From: Halorubrum coriense DSM 10284
Lineage (GTDB): Archaea; Halobacteriota; Halobacteria; Halobacteriales; Haloferacaceae
Assembly: GCF_000337035.1 (NCBI RefSeq)
Contig: NZ_AOJL01000060.1
Span: forward strand, 367,073 to 412,250
DNA: 45,178 bases
Direction: 5' to 3'
Shown here piece after piece: positions 33,671 through 41,400 of this stretch. Every line of letters starts with the position of its first letter. Positions within the stretch are counted from its first letter, which is position 1. Both the position numbers and the translations under genes were made by a program. The notes beneath the pieces are model-generated. The model did not search any database, was not told the DNA's origin, and saw only the letters and a list, made by a program, of their open reading frames with translations.

Positions 33671-34852
33671 TCAGTCGAAGCGGTCTTGGACGATTTCGAG
33701 CGCCTCTTCGCGGTCGTCCCAGTCGACGAACACCGCGACGGAGGTGGCGCTCGTTATGAGGTCGATGATGTTGATTCCGGCGTCCGCGATGGGCGCGATG
33801 ATGTCCTGGATGACCCCCGACTGGTTGGGGAGTTCGCCGCCCGTGACGCGGATCACAGCGATGGGGTCGGCGACGGTGACGGAGGAGAGCGCCTCGTCGG
33901 TGACGACCGCCTCGTGGAGCAGCGCCTCCGCGGTCTCGGCGACGTCGACGTCGACGTAGAAGGTGACAGAGTCCATCCCGGAGGCGACCGCGTCGATGTT
34001 GATCTCCTCGGCGCGGAGCGCGCTCGCCAGTTCCGAGAGGATCCCGGGGCGGTTGCGGATCGCCCGCCCGGCGATGGTGAGACACGCCAGCGGCTCCTCG
34101 CGCATGTCGATCAGGCTCTCGAACTCGCCTTCGATCCGGGTCCCGCCGCGGAGGAGGTCGCCGTGCTGGTAGTGGACGACCCGAACCGCGAGTCCCTCGT
34201 CCTTGTACGAGAGCGCGGACGGCGCGACTACTTCGGCGCCGCGGAACGAGAGGTTCCGCAGCTCGTCGACGGTGATCTCGCCCACGTTGCGCGCCCCCTC
34301 GACGACCCGGGGATCGCCGGTCATCACGCCCTCCACGTCGGTGACGATCACGACCTCGTCCGCGTCCATGTAGTTGCCGAGCATGACGGCGGTCGTGTCC
34401 GACCCGCCGCGTCCGAGCGTGGTGACGTTGCCCTCGTGGTCCTCGGCGAGGAACCCCGTGACGATGGGGACGAGCCCGTCCATGTCGGCCGCGATCTCCC
34501 GCGCCCGCCGCTTCGTCTCCGCCACGTCGACCTCGCCGAGCTCGTTGGTGACGACCGGCCAGTCCGGGTGCCCCGGTTCGAGGAAGACGGCGTCGACGTC
34601 GCGGACGGAGAGCGCGGCCTTCAGCATGCGGACGCTGGTTCGCTCGCCCATCGAGACGATCTCCGCGCGGTCGGCGTCGTCGGTCTCGAAGGTGATGTCC
34701 TCGAGGAGGTCGTCCGTCGTCGACCCCATCGCGCTCGCGACGACCGCGATCTCGTGGCCGGCCGCGACGGCGCTCGCGACGGAGTCGGCCGCGCGCTCGA
34801 TCCGGTCGCCGCTGCCGAGGCTCGTCCCCCCGAACTTCGCGACTACGCGCAT
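33671..34852 (-). CDS. Aspartate kinase
   Basis: A 393-residue monofunctional aspartokinase, which phosphorylates aspartate at the start of the Lys, Thr and Met pathway. The kinase signature KFGGTS is at residues 6-11; the substrate region VTGFLAEDHEGNVTTLGRGG and SDTTAVMLGNYMDADEVVIV follow. Two C-terminal ACT domains (ACLTIAGRAIRNRPGILSEL and VIRVTGGELPNQSGVIQDII) allow feedback control by threonine or lysine. Together with thrC at 9.7 kb it covers both ends of threonine synthesis, but the genes are not linked. Confidence 0.95.
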   Translation of the reverse strand: MRVVAKFGGTSLGSGDRIERAADSVASAVAAGHEIAVVASAMGSTTDDLLEDITFETDDADRAEIVSMGERTSVRMLKAALSVRDVDAVFLEPGHPDWPVVTNELGEVDVAETKRRAREIAADMDGLVPIVTGFLAEDHEGNVTTLGRGGSDTTAVMLGNYMDADEVVIVTDVEGVMTGDPRVVEGARNVGEITVDELRNLSFRGAEVVAPSALSYKDEGLAVRVVHYQHGDLLRGGTRIEGEFESLIDMREEPLACLTIAGRAIRNRPGILSELASALRAEEINIDAVASGMDSVTFYVDVDVAETAEALLHEAVVTDEALSSVTVADPIAVIRVTGGELPNQSGVIQDIIAPIADAGINIIDLITSATSVAVFVDWDDREEALEIVQDRFD

Positions 34853-35178
34853 CCGGCTACCCCGTGGCGGGTCCGAGACGGTCGGTCTCCGACGGGCGGT
34901 CGACGCCGGACGATCGGGGCGGCACGGCCCGGAGCGGGACCGGAATTCCGGCCCGGTCGGCGGGAGCGATCGGTAAACATGCGACTCCGTAGCGGAGGAA
35001 GCCGGATAACAGTATCTTCTTCGACAAGGGTCGCCCGAATCGCCGAATCGCCCGAAGGGACGGACTATATGGAGCGGAAACGGGACGATCGATCACCGGA
35101 ATCGGCGACCATGAGTACAGCGGACAAAAGCGTGACGGCGCTCGCCTCGCGTGGCGGGGTTCATCTGGTGTGGCGGCG

Positions 35179-35871
35179 CTACTCGTCTTGGATGCCCCAG
35201 GCGTCGGGCATCTCGATGACGTATCGGCCGTCCTCCTGAAGGGAGATGATGTACTCCTGTCTGTCGTACAGCTCCATCAGGTTGAGTTCGTACTGTCCGG
35301 GGCTGACGATCCGGATGCTCTCGAACTGGTCGTTGAGCTCGTCGCGGAGGGCGTCGATGCCCGGCTGCGACTCCGACTCGGCCGGCGGCGTCTCGGCGGC
35401 GTCGACGTCGCGGCTCGCGCGGTCGAGTTCGTCCGGCGACACCACCTCGGAGCGCGCGCTCGCCTGAGCGGTGTCCTCGTCGCTCCGGTCCGCGATCTGC
35501 TCGGTGCCGTCGGGTTCGGCGGAGGCGCCGGCGCTCGCGCCGGGATCGGCCGGCGTCGCGCCCGCGGAATCGGTCGACCGACGGTCGGCGGGGTCGTCGG
35601 TCGAAGTCGACGCCGGCTCGTCGGTCGGGGCCGACGCGGTGCCGTCATCGGGGGTCGACCGGCGCTCCTCACCCGGTGTGGATTGCGCCCGGTCGGCCGG
35701 TTCGGCGGTGGAGTTTGGCGTCCCGTCCGTCTCGCCGCCGGATCCGGGGTCGTCGGTCGCGCCGGCGGGCTTGAACTGGAACTTGTTCCCGCCGCAGTCG
35801 GGACAGCCCGACAGCATCTCCTTGGAGCCGTCGGGGAACGTCCGCCCGCAGGAGGTGCACTGGTGGGGCAT
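35179..35871 (-). CDS. oapC: Origin-associated protein OapC, zinc-ribbon type
   Basis: A 230-residue protein. An N-terminal zinc ribbon has CxxC pairs CTSC and CPDC (residues 5-8 and about 23-26). A long Ser/Thr/Asp/Ala-rich disordered linker (about residues 35-150) leads to a conserved C-terminal domain: IDALRDELNDQFESIRIVSP and QYELNLMELYDRQEYIISLQ. This layout, directly downstream of the oapB- and oapA-type genes and next to an orc1-linked origin, matches the haloarchaeal OapC genes. Its molecular role is not known. Its ATG directly abuts the oapB stop codon, so the three genes form one operon. Confidence 0.85.
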   Translation of the reverse strand: MPHQCTSCGRTFPDGSKEMLSGCPDCGGNKFQFKPAGATDDPGSGGETDGTPNSTAEPADRAQSTPGEERRSTPDDGTASAPTDEPASTSTDDPADRRSTDSAGATPADPGASAGASAEPDGTEQIADRSDEDTAQASARSEVVSPDELDRASRDVDAAETPPAESESQPGIDALRDELNDQFESIRIVSPGQYELNLMELYDRQEYIISLQEDGRYVIEMPDAWGIQDE

Positions 35872-36285
35872 CTACTTGCGGGAGACGAGCGTGCTGATGA
35901 GGTTCTCGTCTTTGTGGAGTGTCTCGATGCGGTTCGCCGGGCCGATCACCGTGAGCTTCTGGGTCGACTCGCGGCCCATCAGCTTGTCGAGGAAGCTCTG
36001 GTCGCCCGCCTCGGCCTTCGGGTACGTTTCGATCTCGATGCCGGTGAAGTCGTCGGGGCTGATCTCGGTCATCGTCACCTCGATGAGCTTCGACTCCTCG
36101 TCGGGGGAGAGCCCCTCTTCGAGGATGACGATGTTGCCCTCGCGGACGCCGTCGAGGATGAGCCGGATCTTCTCCATGCCCGTGAGCCCCTCCATCCGCG
36201 CGCCGCTTATCATGTCGATCCGGACGCCGTCGTCGCCGTCGTCCGGGTCGTCCGCGGCGTCGACGTTGGCTTTCGGGCCGGGCAT
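35872..36285 (-). CDS. oapB: Origin-associated protein OapB, DUF2073 family
   Basis: A 137-residue protein matching DUF2073. VRIDMISGARMEGLTGMEKI and LILDGVREGNIVILEEGLSP are the family's core, followed by TEISPDDFTGIEIETYPK. In archaea this family is almost always next to an Era-like GTPase, as here. Its start overlaps the stop of oapA by one base (TGATG). A role linked to replication is suggested by its constant position at haloarchaeal origins, not by any enzyme motif. Confidence 0.9.
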   Translation of the reverse strand: MPGPKANVDAADDPDDGDDGVRIDMISGARMEGLTGMEKIRLILDGVREGNIVILEEGLSPDEESKLIEVTMTEISPDDFTGIEIETYPKAEAGDQSFLDKLMGRESTQKLTVIGPANRIETLHKDENLISTLVSRK

Positions 36286-36926
36286 CAGCCGAAGTACTCC
36301 GCGATTTTCGTGTACACTTCGTCCATGTTGTCGCCCTCCAGCGCCGACAGCGGAATCGTCTCGTGTTGCGGGAAGGCGTTCGCGATCTGCTGGACGTCCG
36401 ACCCCTCCAAGTCCGTCTTGTTCGCGAGGATGAGCGCAGGGAGGTCCTGCGACTCGATGATCCCGATCAGCATCGTGTTCACCTGCGTGAACGGGTCCGT
36501 CGTCGAGTCGAGCACGTAGATGACGCCGTCGACGTCCTCGCGGAGCCAGTGCATCGCCTCCGCGACGCCCTCGGTCGCCTCGCGCGACCGGCGGACGGCG
36601 TCGTCCTTCTCCATGTCGTGGTCCAAGAACTCCTTGTAGTCGACTTTCGTCGTCACGCCGGGCGTGTCGACGATGTCGATGGTGACCTTGCGCCCGTTGC
36701 GCTCGATCTCCACGTTCTCCTTCCGGCGGGCCCGGCGAGTCTCGTGGGGGATGTGGCTCTCGGGCCCGACGGCGTCACCCGTCCAGTCGCGTGCGATCCG
36801 GTTTGCGAGGGTCGTTTTGCCGGCGTTCGGCGGTCCGTAGATCCCGATCCGCTTGGGCTCGTCGGCCGCGAACAGGCCGTCCGTGACCCGCGATATGCTG
36901 TCTCTGAGATTCGTGAGCAGTCCCAT
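36285..36926 (-). CDS. oapA: Origin-associated protein OapA, Era-like GTPase
   Basis: A 213-residue small GTPase. G1 GPPNAGKTT is at residues 31-39, G3 DTPG at 87-90, G4 NKTD at 169-172, and G5 is about SALEGDN. It lacks the KH RNA-binding domain of bacterial Era. It is the first gene of the oapA-oapB-oapC operon, which runs away from the origin. A Shine-Dalgarno-like GGAGGT precedes the ATG by four bases, unlike most leaderless genes in this window, so the transcript has a 5' leader. Confidence 0.92.
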   Translation of the reverse strand: MGLLTNLRDSISRVTDGLFAADEPKRIGIYGPPNAGKTTLANRIARDWTGDAVGPESHIPHETRRARRKENVEIERNGRKVTIDIVDTPGVTTKVDYKEFLDHDMEKDDAVRRSREATEGVAEAMHWLREDVDGVIYVLDSTTDPFTQVNTMLIGIIESQDLPALILANKTDLEGSDVQQIANAFPQHETIPLSALEGDNMDEVYTKIAEYFG

Positions 36927-37150
36927 CCTGACCTCCTGTCCGTGGGTTGTTTACCCGAACACCGCGGTCGTTTCGCGACGCCGTTCGATCCGAGCACTCG
37001 ACGCCCGTTCGGGGAATTACGGTAGAATGCTCGCCGCTCTCACTTAAGAACTGCGTCAGACATCCCCGATCCGGAGCGTCGACGCCGGACGAACCCGAAA
37101 TTCGGTATCGGGGGTGAGAATCACCCGGTGAAGAGGCGCGGTCGCGGGCG

Positions 37151-37197
37151 GCGTCCCGACGGAGACGGCATCCCGACGGAGACGGCGTCCCGGCGGG
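37151..37197. repeat. 17-bp tandem repeat, about 2.7 units
   Basis: GCGTCCCGACGGAGACG (37151-37167), GCATCCCGACGGAGACG (37168-37184) and a partial third unit. It lies in the 554-base gap between the divergent oapA and tetR-type genes, which otherwise holds the oapA leader and the regulator's promoter region; no gene is supported in it. Confidence 0.75.
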
Positions 37198-37448
37198 AAA
37201 GTCGTCGGGCGCGCTCGCGGCCACCCGCGGAGGCTGCCAGAGGGCGGTGCCGAGGGTGCTGACCGGAAGTATCTCGGTGACGGACGGGGCGAGGGGATCG
37301 GGCGTCGAGACGTCCGTCTCGTCGAACTCCCCACGTCCGGGTCGAGAGAGACGACGGTTCTGTTCCGTACGATATTATGTCATAATTCCTATGATAAGGT
37401 TTGATTACGAGGTCGAAACCTGCCCAGCGGTAAGCGCCGAGGAGCAAC

Positions 37449-37468
37449 CGTATTATGTCCCTCATACG
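37449..37468 (+). promoter_or_regulatory. Imperfect palindrome at the TetR-type gene promoter, candidate operator
   Basis: CGTATTATGTCCCTCATACG ends 12 bases before the ATG at 37481 and includes the likely TATA element (TATTATG, 24-30 bases upstream). The half-site TATTATGTC recurs at 37373-37381, where it forms part of TTATGTCATAA. A TetR dimer binding both would block its own promoter. Confidence 0.45.
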
Positions 37469-37480
37469 TAGTGTGTCGGC

Positions 37481-38263
37481 ATGAGCGAATCACGGGGTGA
37501 GCCGGCGAGCGACTCCGTCGAGTCCCCGGCTGAAGACGCCGACGCCGGGGGCTCGGACGGGAGCCCTGCCGAGGAGCGTTCCTCCGGCGGCTCCGCCGGT
37601 TCCGAGGGCTCCGCCGGTTCCGGGGGCTCCGCCGGTTCCGACGACACGGGCGAGTCCGGCGGAGAGACGGTGTCCTCGAAGGACACCAAAGAGGTCATCA
37701 TGGAGGCGACGTTCCGGGCACTGAGCAAACACGGGTACAAGGACCTCCGGATGCGAGACATCGGCGAGGAGATGGACCTCACGCGGCAGGTGATCCACTA
37801 CCACTTCGACGGGAAGTACGACCTCATGTCCTCGTTCCTCGAATACGTCATCGATCAGTACGAGGGTAGCGTGGTCGTCGAGGGCGACGAGGACCCGCGG
37901 ACCGAACTCCGAGCCCGCGTCGATCAGTGCCTGTTCGGTCCCGAGTTCGAGGAGTTCGGCCACTGGGACCGCATGAAGGTGTACCACGAGCTGTACACGC
38001 AGGCGCAAAACGACGGCGAGCACCGAGCGGTGTTCGACGAGCACTACGAGCGCATCCGCGGCAGCATCGTCGAGGTCGTCGAGGAGGGCATCGAGAAGGG
38101 CGTCTTCCGCGACGTCGACGCCGAGCGCACGGGCCAGCTGGTGACCGACGTGATCCACGCCGCCCGGGGTCGCCGCATCTCGCTCGGTCACGAGGACGCC
38201 CCCGAGGAGGCGCGGAAGGCGATCGACGAGTTCGTTCTGGCGTCGCTCGAACGGACCGAGTAG
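37481..38263 (+). CDS. TetR/AcrR-family transcriptional regulator
   Basis: A 260-residue regulator. The helix-turn-helix is at about residues 70-117 (VIMEATFRALSKHGYKDLRM then RDIGEEMDLTRQVIHYHFDG). The C-terminal ligand domain follows, with acidic helices (FEEFGHWDRMKVYHELYTQA). The first 65 residues are unusual: a Ser/Gly/Glu-rich tail with three GGS-AGS-type repeats encoded by an 18-bp tandem repeat. No drug-efflux gene lies beside it, so the target may be elsewhere or the gene itself. The adjacent palindrome suggests autoregulation. Confidence 0.88.
   Translation: MSESRGEPASDSVESPAEDADAGGSDGSPAEERSSGGSAGSEGSAGSGGSAGSDDTGESGGETVSSKDTKEVIMEATFRALSKHGYKDLRMRDIGEEMDLTRQVIHYHFDGKYDLMSSFLEYVIDQYEGSVVVEGDEDPRTELRARVDQCLFGPEFEEFGHWDRMKVYHELYTQAQNDGEHRAVFDEHYERIRGSIVEVVEEGIEKGVFRDVDAERTGQLVTDVIHAARGRRISLGHEDAPEEARKAIDEFVLASLERTE
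37589..37642 (+). repeat. 18-bp in-frame tandem repeat in the TetR-type gene
   Basis: Three units of GGCTCCGCCGGTTCCGAG (last two or three bases vary: GAG, GGG, GAC) encode GSAGSE/G/D. It lies in the disordered N-terminal tail and would change length by slippage without breaking the frame. Confidence 0.85.
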
Positions 38264-38318
38264 GTCGCGAGGACCGGAGACGGCCCGAGCGAGACACCCC
38301 GCGGCGTTTTTCCGACCG

Positions 38319-38591
38319 CTACGACTCGTCGACCGCGACGAGCCCCGAGTCGGTCCCATCGCGACCGTCGCGGAGCCGGTGGAAACCTGCGAATCGGACG
38401 CGGTCGCCCGGCGAAAGGTCGGACGCTGCCACCTGCGCGACTAGTTGGACCCCGCGAACCTGACCGGCGCGAGGGGAGTGGGGGCGCGGACATCCGGCGG
38501 CGCGGTCTCGACGGTCGTCGTCGCGACGACCGCCCCGTTTCGAGTCGAACCGCCGGGGGAGTGGCCGGACGGTCGGATCGCTCGTGCTCAA
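38319..38591 (-). CDS. Possible small OB-fold-like protein or gene remnant beside the origin
   Basis: An open frame of 90 codons. The C-terminal half (VQLVAQVAASDLSPGDRVRF, then AGFHRLRD, ending DES) resembles an OB-fold strand pattern, similar in style to the 'L-x-PGDRV-x-x-G' stretch of MCM proteins. The N-terminal half is arginine-rich and does not look haloarchaeal, so the true start may be lower or the gene may be a fragment. It reads away from the origin, between the TetR-type gene and the tandem repeats. Confidence 0.3.
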   Translation of the reverse strand: MSTSDPTVRPLPRRFDSKRGGRRDDDRRDRAAGCPRPHSPRAGQVRGVQLVAQVAASDLSPGDRVRFAGFHRLRDGRDGTDSGLVAVDES

Positions 38592-38606
38592 GGCGTCGGC
38601 GTCGTC

Positions 38607-38706
38607 AGTGCGGGTCCTCGGATCCGTCGTCGATGCGAGTCCTCGGATCCGTCATCAGTGTAAGTCCTCAGATCCGTCGTCAGTGACCTTGCTCGGATCT
38701 ACCCTC
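38607..38706. repeat. Four imperfect tandem repeats of about 25 bp beside the origin
   Basis: Units start at 38607, 38633, 38657 and 38682. Each has the core GTCCTCGGATCCGTCGTC with a few changes; the fourth is the most diverged. They lie 75 bases left of the left ORB. They may be iteron-like protein-binding sites or simple slippage products. Confidence 0.75.
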
Positions 38707-38780
38707 GAGTGAGACGTGCCGTCGACCCTCGTTGCTATCGCAGACGGTTCGTCTGCTACGAATGGCCAGTCCGAAGCCCC

Positions 38781-38804
38781 CCACCCCTTCGTTTCGACTG
38801 GAAC
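38781..38804 (-). promoter_or_regulatory. Origin recognition box, left, minus orientation
   Basis: On its own strand: GTTCCAGTCGAAACGAAGGG followed by GTGG and more G. It fits the archaeal ORB pattern with a downstream G run and forms an inverted pair with the box at 39019-39044 across the A/T-rich core. Confidence 0.85.
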
Positions 38805-39018
38805 GGCAGATATGGCGTGGGGGCGTGGTGGGTGGTCGGGGTCGATGTCGTCTCGATCCGTGCCAACCATAATATACAGCACTTTCGAAACATAAAATAA
38901 CACCAACAAACACAATATAATATGAGGGGGATTGTCGAGGGTACTATTCTAAACAGTGTATAATAAAACCACCGTTATATAATAACCGCTCACAACCCCC
39001 CCACCCCACCTATTCCGC

Positions 39019-39044
39019 GTTCCACCCGAAACAAAGGGGTGTGG
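39019..39044 (+). promoter_or_regulatory. Origin recognition box, right, with G-string
   Basis: GTTCCACCCGAAACAAAGGG and then GTGTGGGGGTGG. The extra G-rich tail (39041-39050) resembles the haloarchaea-specific G-string reported next to ORBs. It faces the box at 38781-38804. Confidence 0.85.
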
Positions 39045-39486
39045 GGGTGGCCCTTCATTTCCCGTCCAAACGGTGGGGACGATTATCGGCCAACGCCGAC
39101 GAGACGCGACCGGCGACCCGAAATACCGCTCTACTTACATACGCGCACGACGGTGGTGAGCGTGCCGCAGTCTCCGGTCGACCGACGGTGGCCGCTGTGG
39201 ACCCGAAAACCGAATTCAACTCTCGGGTCACCTCCCTACTGACACCTACTGGGCGGCGATCGTATCGACTTTCCGACTGGTGTGTACGCCCCGCTGCCCG
39301 GTTCGAACCGGATCTAGCTCACCCCAACTACGACGGAGAGGGGGCCGTTTCAACTCCAGAGAGGAACACTTTTGTACCGTCTCTTCATCTGGTTCGACTG
39401 TATCAACTGGACGTGGTCGGTATCGGATCCGACCACAAATCCGCATTTCGGGCCGGAGACGACGTCTAACGCGTCTTCCCTGATCG

Positions 39487-39510
39487 TCTCCACCCGAAAC
39501 GGAGGGGTTC
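39487..39510 (+). promoter_or_regulatory. Third origin recognition box, ending two bases before the orc1 start codon
   Basis: TCTCCACCCGAAACGGAGGG then GTTC. It shares CCACCCGAAAC with the right-hand origin box. Its position over the orc1 translation start and probable promoter suggests that Orc1 can repress its own gene. Confidence 0.8.
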
Positions 39511-39512
39511 AC

Positions 39513-41384
39513 ATGGACGAAGGCGACAACACACCGCGGGCCGACGGCGGCATCGACCCGGACGACGGCGACGACTCGGATCGTAGTAGCGACTCCGCGG
39601 AGGCCCCGTCGGCCGGAGGTCCGGCTCACGACACCGACGACTCCGCGGCCGAAGTTGAGGAGGCGGAAGCCGCCGGCTCCGACGCGAAGGAGTTCGATCC
39701 CGACGTTCCGATCGAAACGAACCCCGATCCTGCCGAGACGGACCTCGACTCCGCCGAGACGGACATCGATTCCGATCCCGACGCAGACACGGGATCGAGC
39801 CCCGGCTCTCCGGGGACGAGCCCTTCCGAATCGGAACTCGACCTCGGCGAGTCCCAGACCGGCGAAGACTCGCTGTCGACCGATGCCGGGTCCGAGACGG
39901 CGGGGCTGGACAACGGCGGCCGCGACCGGTCGTCGCCGGACGTCGACTTCGACGGCGTCGTCCTCGACGACGACGACGACAACCAAGGCCTGTTCGACGA
40001 CCTCCTCTCGGGCGAACCGATCTTCGAGAACAAGGAGGTGCTGCGGCCCTCCTACACCCCGCACGAACTCCCGCACCGCAACGACCAGATCAACCGGATG
40101 GCGACCATCCTCGTCTCCGCGCTACGCGGCGAGACCCCCTCAAATATCCTCATCTACGGGAAGACGGGGACGGGGAAGACCGCCTCGGCGAAGTTCGTCT
40201 CCCAGGAGCTCGAATCCACCTCGCAGAAGTACGACGTCCCCTGCGAGGTCGAGTACATCAACTGCGAGGTGACCGACACCCAGTACCGCGTCCTCGCCCA
40301 GCTCGCGAACACGTTCATCGAGGAGAACCAGGCGGTGATCGCCGATCGCCTGGAGCGCCTCGAAGGCATCCGCGCCGACGCGACGGACGCCGAGGCCGCC
40401 GGTCGCGACGCGGCCGCCGTCCTCGCCGACACGGAGTTCGACTCGGTCAACGACCTCGACGGCCGTATCGAGGCGCTGGAGGACGACGCCGACGAGATGG
40501 AGGAGGTCCCGATGACGGGGTGGCCGACCGACCGCGTCTACTCGACGTTCTTCGAGGCGGTGGACTATCACGAGCGCGTGGTCGTGATCATGCTCGACGA
40601 GATCGACAAGCTCGTCGAGAAGAGCGGCGACGACACCCTCTATAACCTCTCGCGGATGAACTCCGAGCTCGACCGCTCGCGCATCTCCATCATGGGGATC
40701 TCGAACGACCTGAAGTTCACCGACTTCCTCGACCCCCGCGTCAAGTCGAGCCTCGGCGAGGAGGAGATAGTCTTCCCGCCGTACGACGCCAACCAGCTCC
40801 GCGACATCCTCCAGCACCGCGCCGACACCGCGTTCAAACCTGACGCTCTCACCGACGACGTGATCCCCCTCTGCGCGGCGTTCGCGGCGCAGGAACACGG
40901 CGACGCCCGCCGCGCGCTCGACCTCCTCCGCACCGCGGGCGAACTCGCCGAGCGCTCGCAGGCCGAGATCGTCGCGGAAAAACACGTCCGGCAGGCGCAG
41001 GACAAGATCGAACTCGACCGCGTCGTCGAGGTCGTCCGCACCCTCCCGACCCAGAGCAAGATAGTCTTATTCGCCGTGATTCTTCTCGAAAAGAACGGTG
41101 TTCACAACATCAACACCGGCGAGGTGTTCAACATCTACAAGCGGCTCTGCGAGGAGATCGACGCCGACGTCCTGACCCAGCGACGGGTCACCGACCTCAT
41201 CAGCGAACTCGACATGCTCGGGATCGTCAACGCCGTCGTCGTCTCCAAGGGCCGCTACGGGCGCACGAAAGAGATGGGACTCTCCGTCCCGGTCGAAGAG
41301 ACCGAGGCGGTCCTCCTGTCGGACTCGCGGCTCGGCGACATCGAGAACGCCCAGCCGTTCGTTCAGGCGCGGTTCGACAACTGA
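39513..41384 (+). CDS. orc1: Orc1/Cdc6-family replication initiator
   Basis: A 623-residue AAA+ initiator that binds ORBs and loads the MCM helicase. Walker A GKTGTGKT is at residues 216-223 and Walker B DEID at 362-365; sensor 1 is about ISIMGISNDL. The C-terminal winged helix includes INTGEVFNIYKRLCEEIDAD. The conserved domain begins near residue 176 (VLRPSYTPHELPHR). Before it lie about 170 residues of very acidic, Ser/Glu/Asp-rich, repeat-like sequence (DLDSAETDIDSD and similar), and an acidic insertion also sits between Walker A and B. This makes it far longer than the usual 400 residues. The ATG at 39513 was chosen; an upstream TTG at 39372 would add non-acidic sequence. Confidence 0.95.
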   Translation: MDEGDNTPRADGGIDPDDGDDSDRSSDSAEAPSAGGPAHDTDDSAAEVEEAEAAGSDAKEFDPDVPIETNPDPAETDLDSAETDIDSDPDADTGSSPGSPGTSPSESELDLGESQTGEDSLSTDAGSETAGLDNGGRDRSSPDVDFDGVVLDDDDDNQGLFDDLLSGEPIFENKEVLRPSYTPHELPHRNDQINRMATILVSALRGETPSNILIYGKTGTGKTASAKFVSQELESTSQKYDVPCEVEYINCEVTDTQYRVLAQLANTFIEENQAVIADRLERLEGIRADATDAEAAGRDAAAVLADTEFDSVNDLDGRIEALEDDADEMEEVPMTGWPTDRVYSTFFEAVDYHERVVVIMLDEIDKLVEKSGDDTLYNLSRMNSELDRSRISIMGISNDLKFTDFLDPRVKSSLGEEEIVFPPYDANQLRDILQHRADTAFKPDALTDDVIPLCAAFAAQEHGDARRALDLLRTAGELAERSQAEIVAEKHVRQAQDKIELDRVVEVVRTLPTQSKIVLFAVILLEKNGVHNINTGEVFNIYKRLCEEIDADVLTQRRVTDLISELDMLGIVNAVVVSKGRYGRTKEMGLSVPVEETEAVLLSDSRLGDIENAQPFVQARFDN

Positions 41385-41400
41385 CGCCGCGCGTCGGTCG

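Larger units (their letters stand above)
38781..39044. other. Replication origin core (oriC1-type) with A/T-rich unwinding region
   Basis: An A/T-rich stretch from about 38867 to 38992 (rich in AATATA, TATAATA and TTATATAATA) is flanked by inverted ORBs with their G runs pointing outward. This is the archaeal origin plan: Orc1/Cdc6 binds the ORBs and melts the A/T-rich DNA between. The orc1 gene begins 469 bases to the right, and oapA-C lies to the left, as at oriC1 of other haloarchaea. The whole gap 38264-39512 holds only origin elements, tandem repeats and one doubtful small frame; 39051-39486 shows no supported gene. Confidence 0.88.

Noticed and set aside
38533-38552. Degenerate minus-strand ORB left of the tandem repeats
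   Set aside because: TTCGACTCGAAACGGGG differs from the pattern at several fixed positions.
39336-39362. Minus-strand ORB-like sequence with GGAGTTGAAACGG between origin and orc1
   Set aside because: The CCA part is changed and no G run follows; too degenerate to call.
39041-39469. 142-codon frame between the origin and orc1
   Set aside because: It starts inside the ORB G-string, has no domain and is not acidic; it lies in origin non-coding DNA.
39372-39512. Upstream TTG start extending orc1 by 47 residues
   Set aside because: The extra part is not acidic, runs through an ORB and is unlike other Orc1 N-termini.
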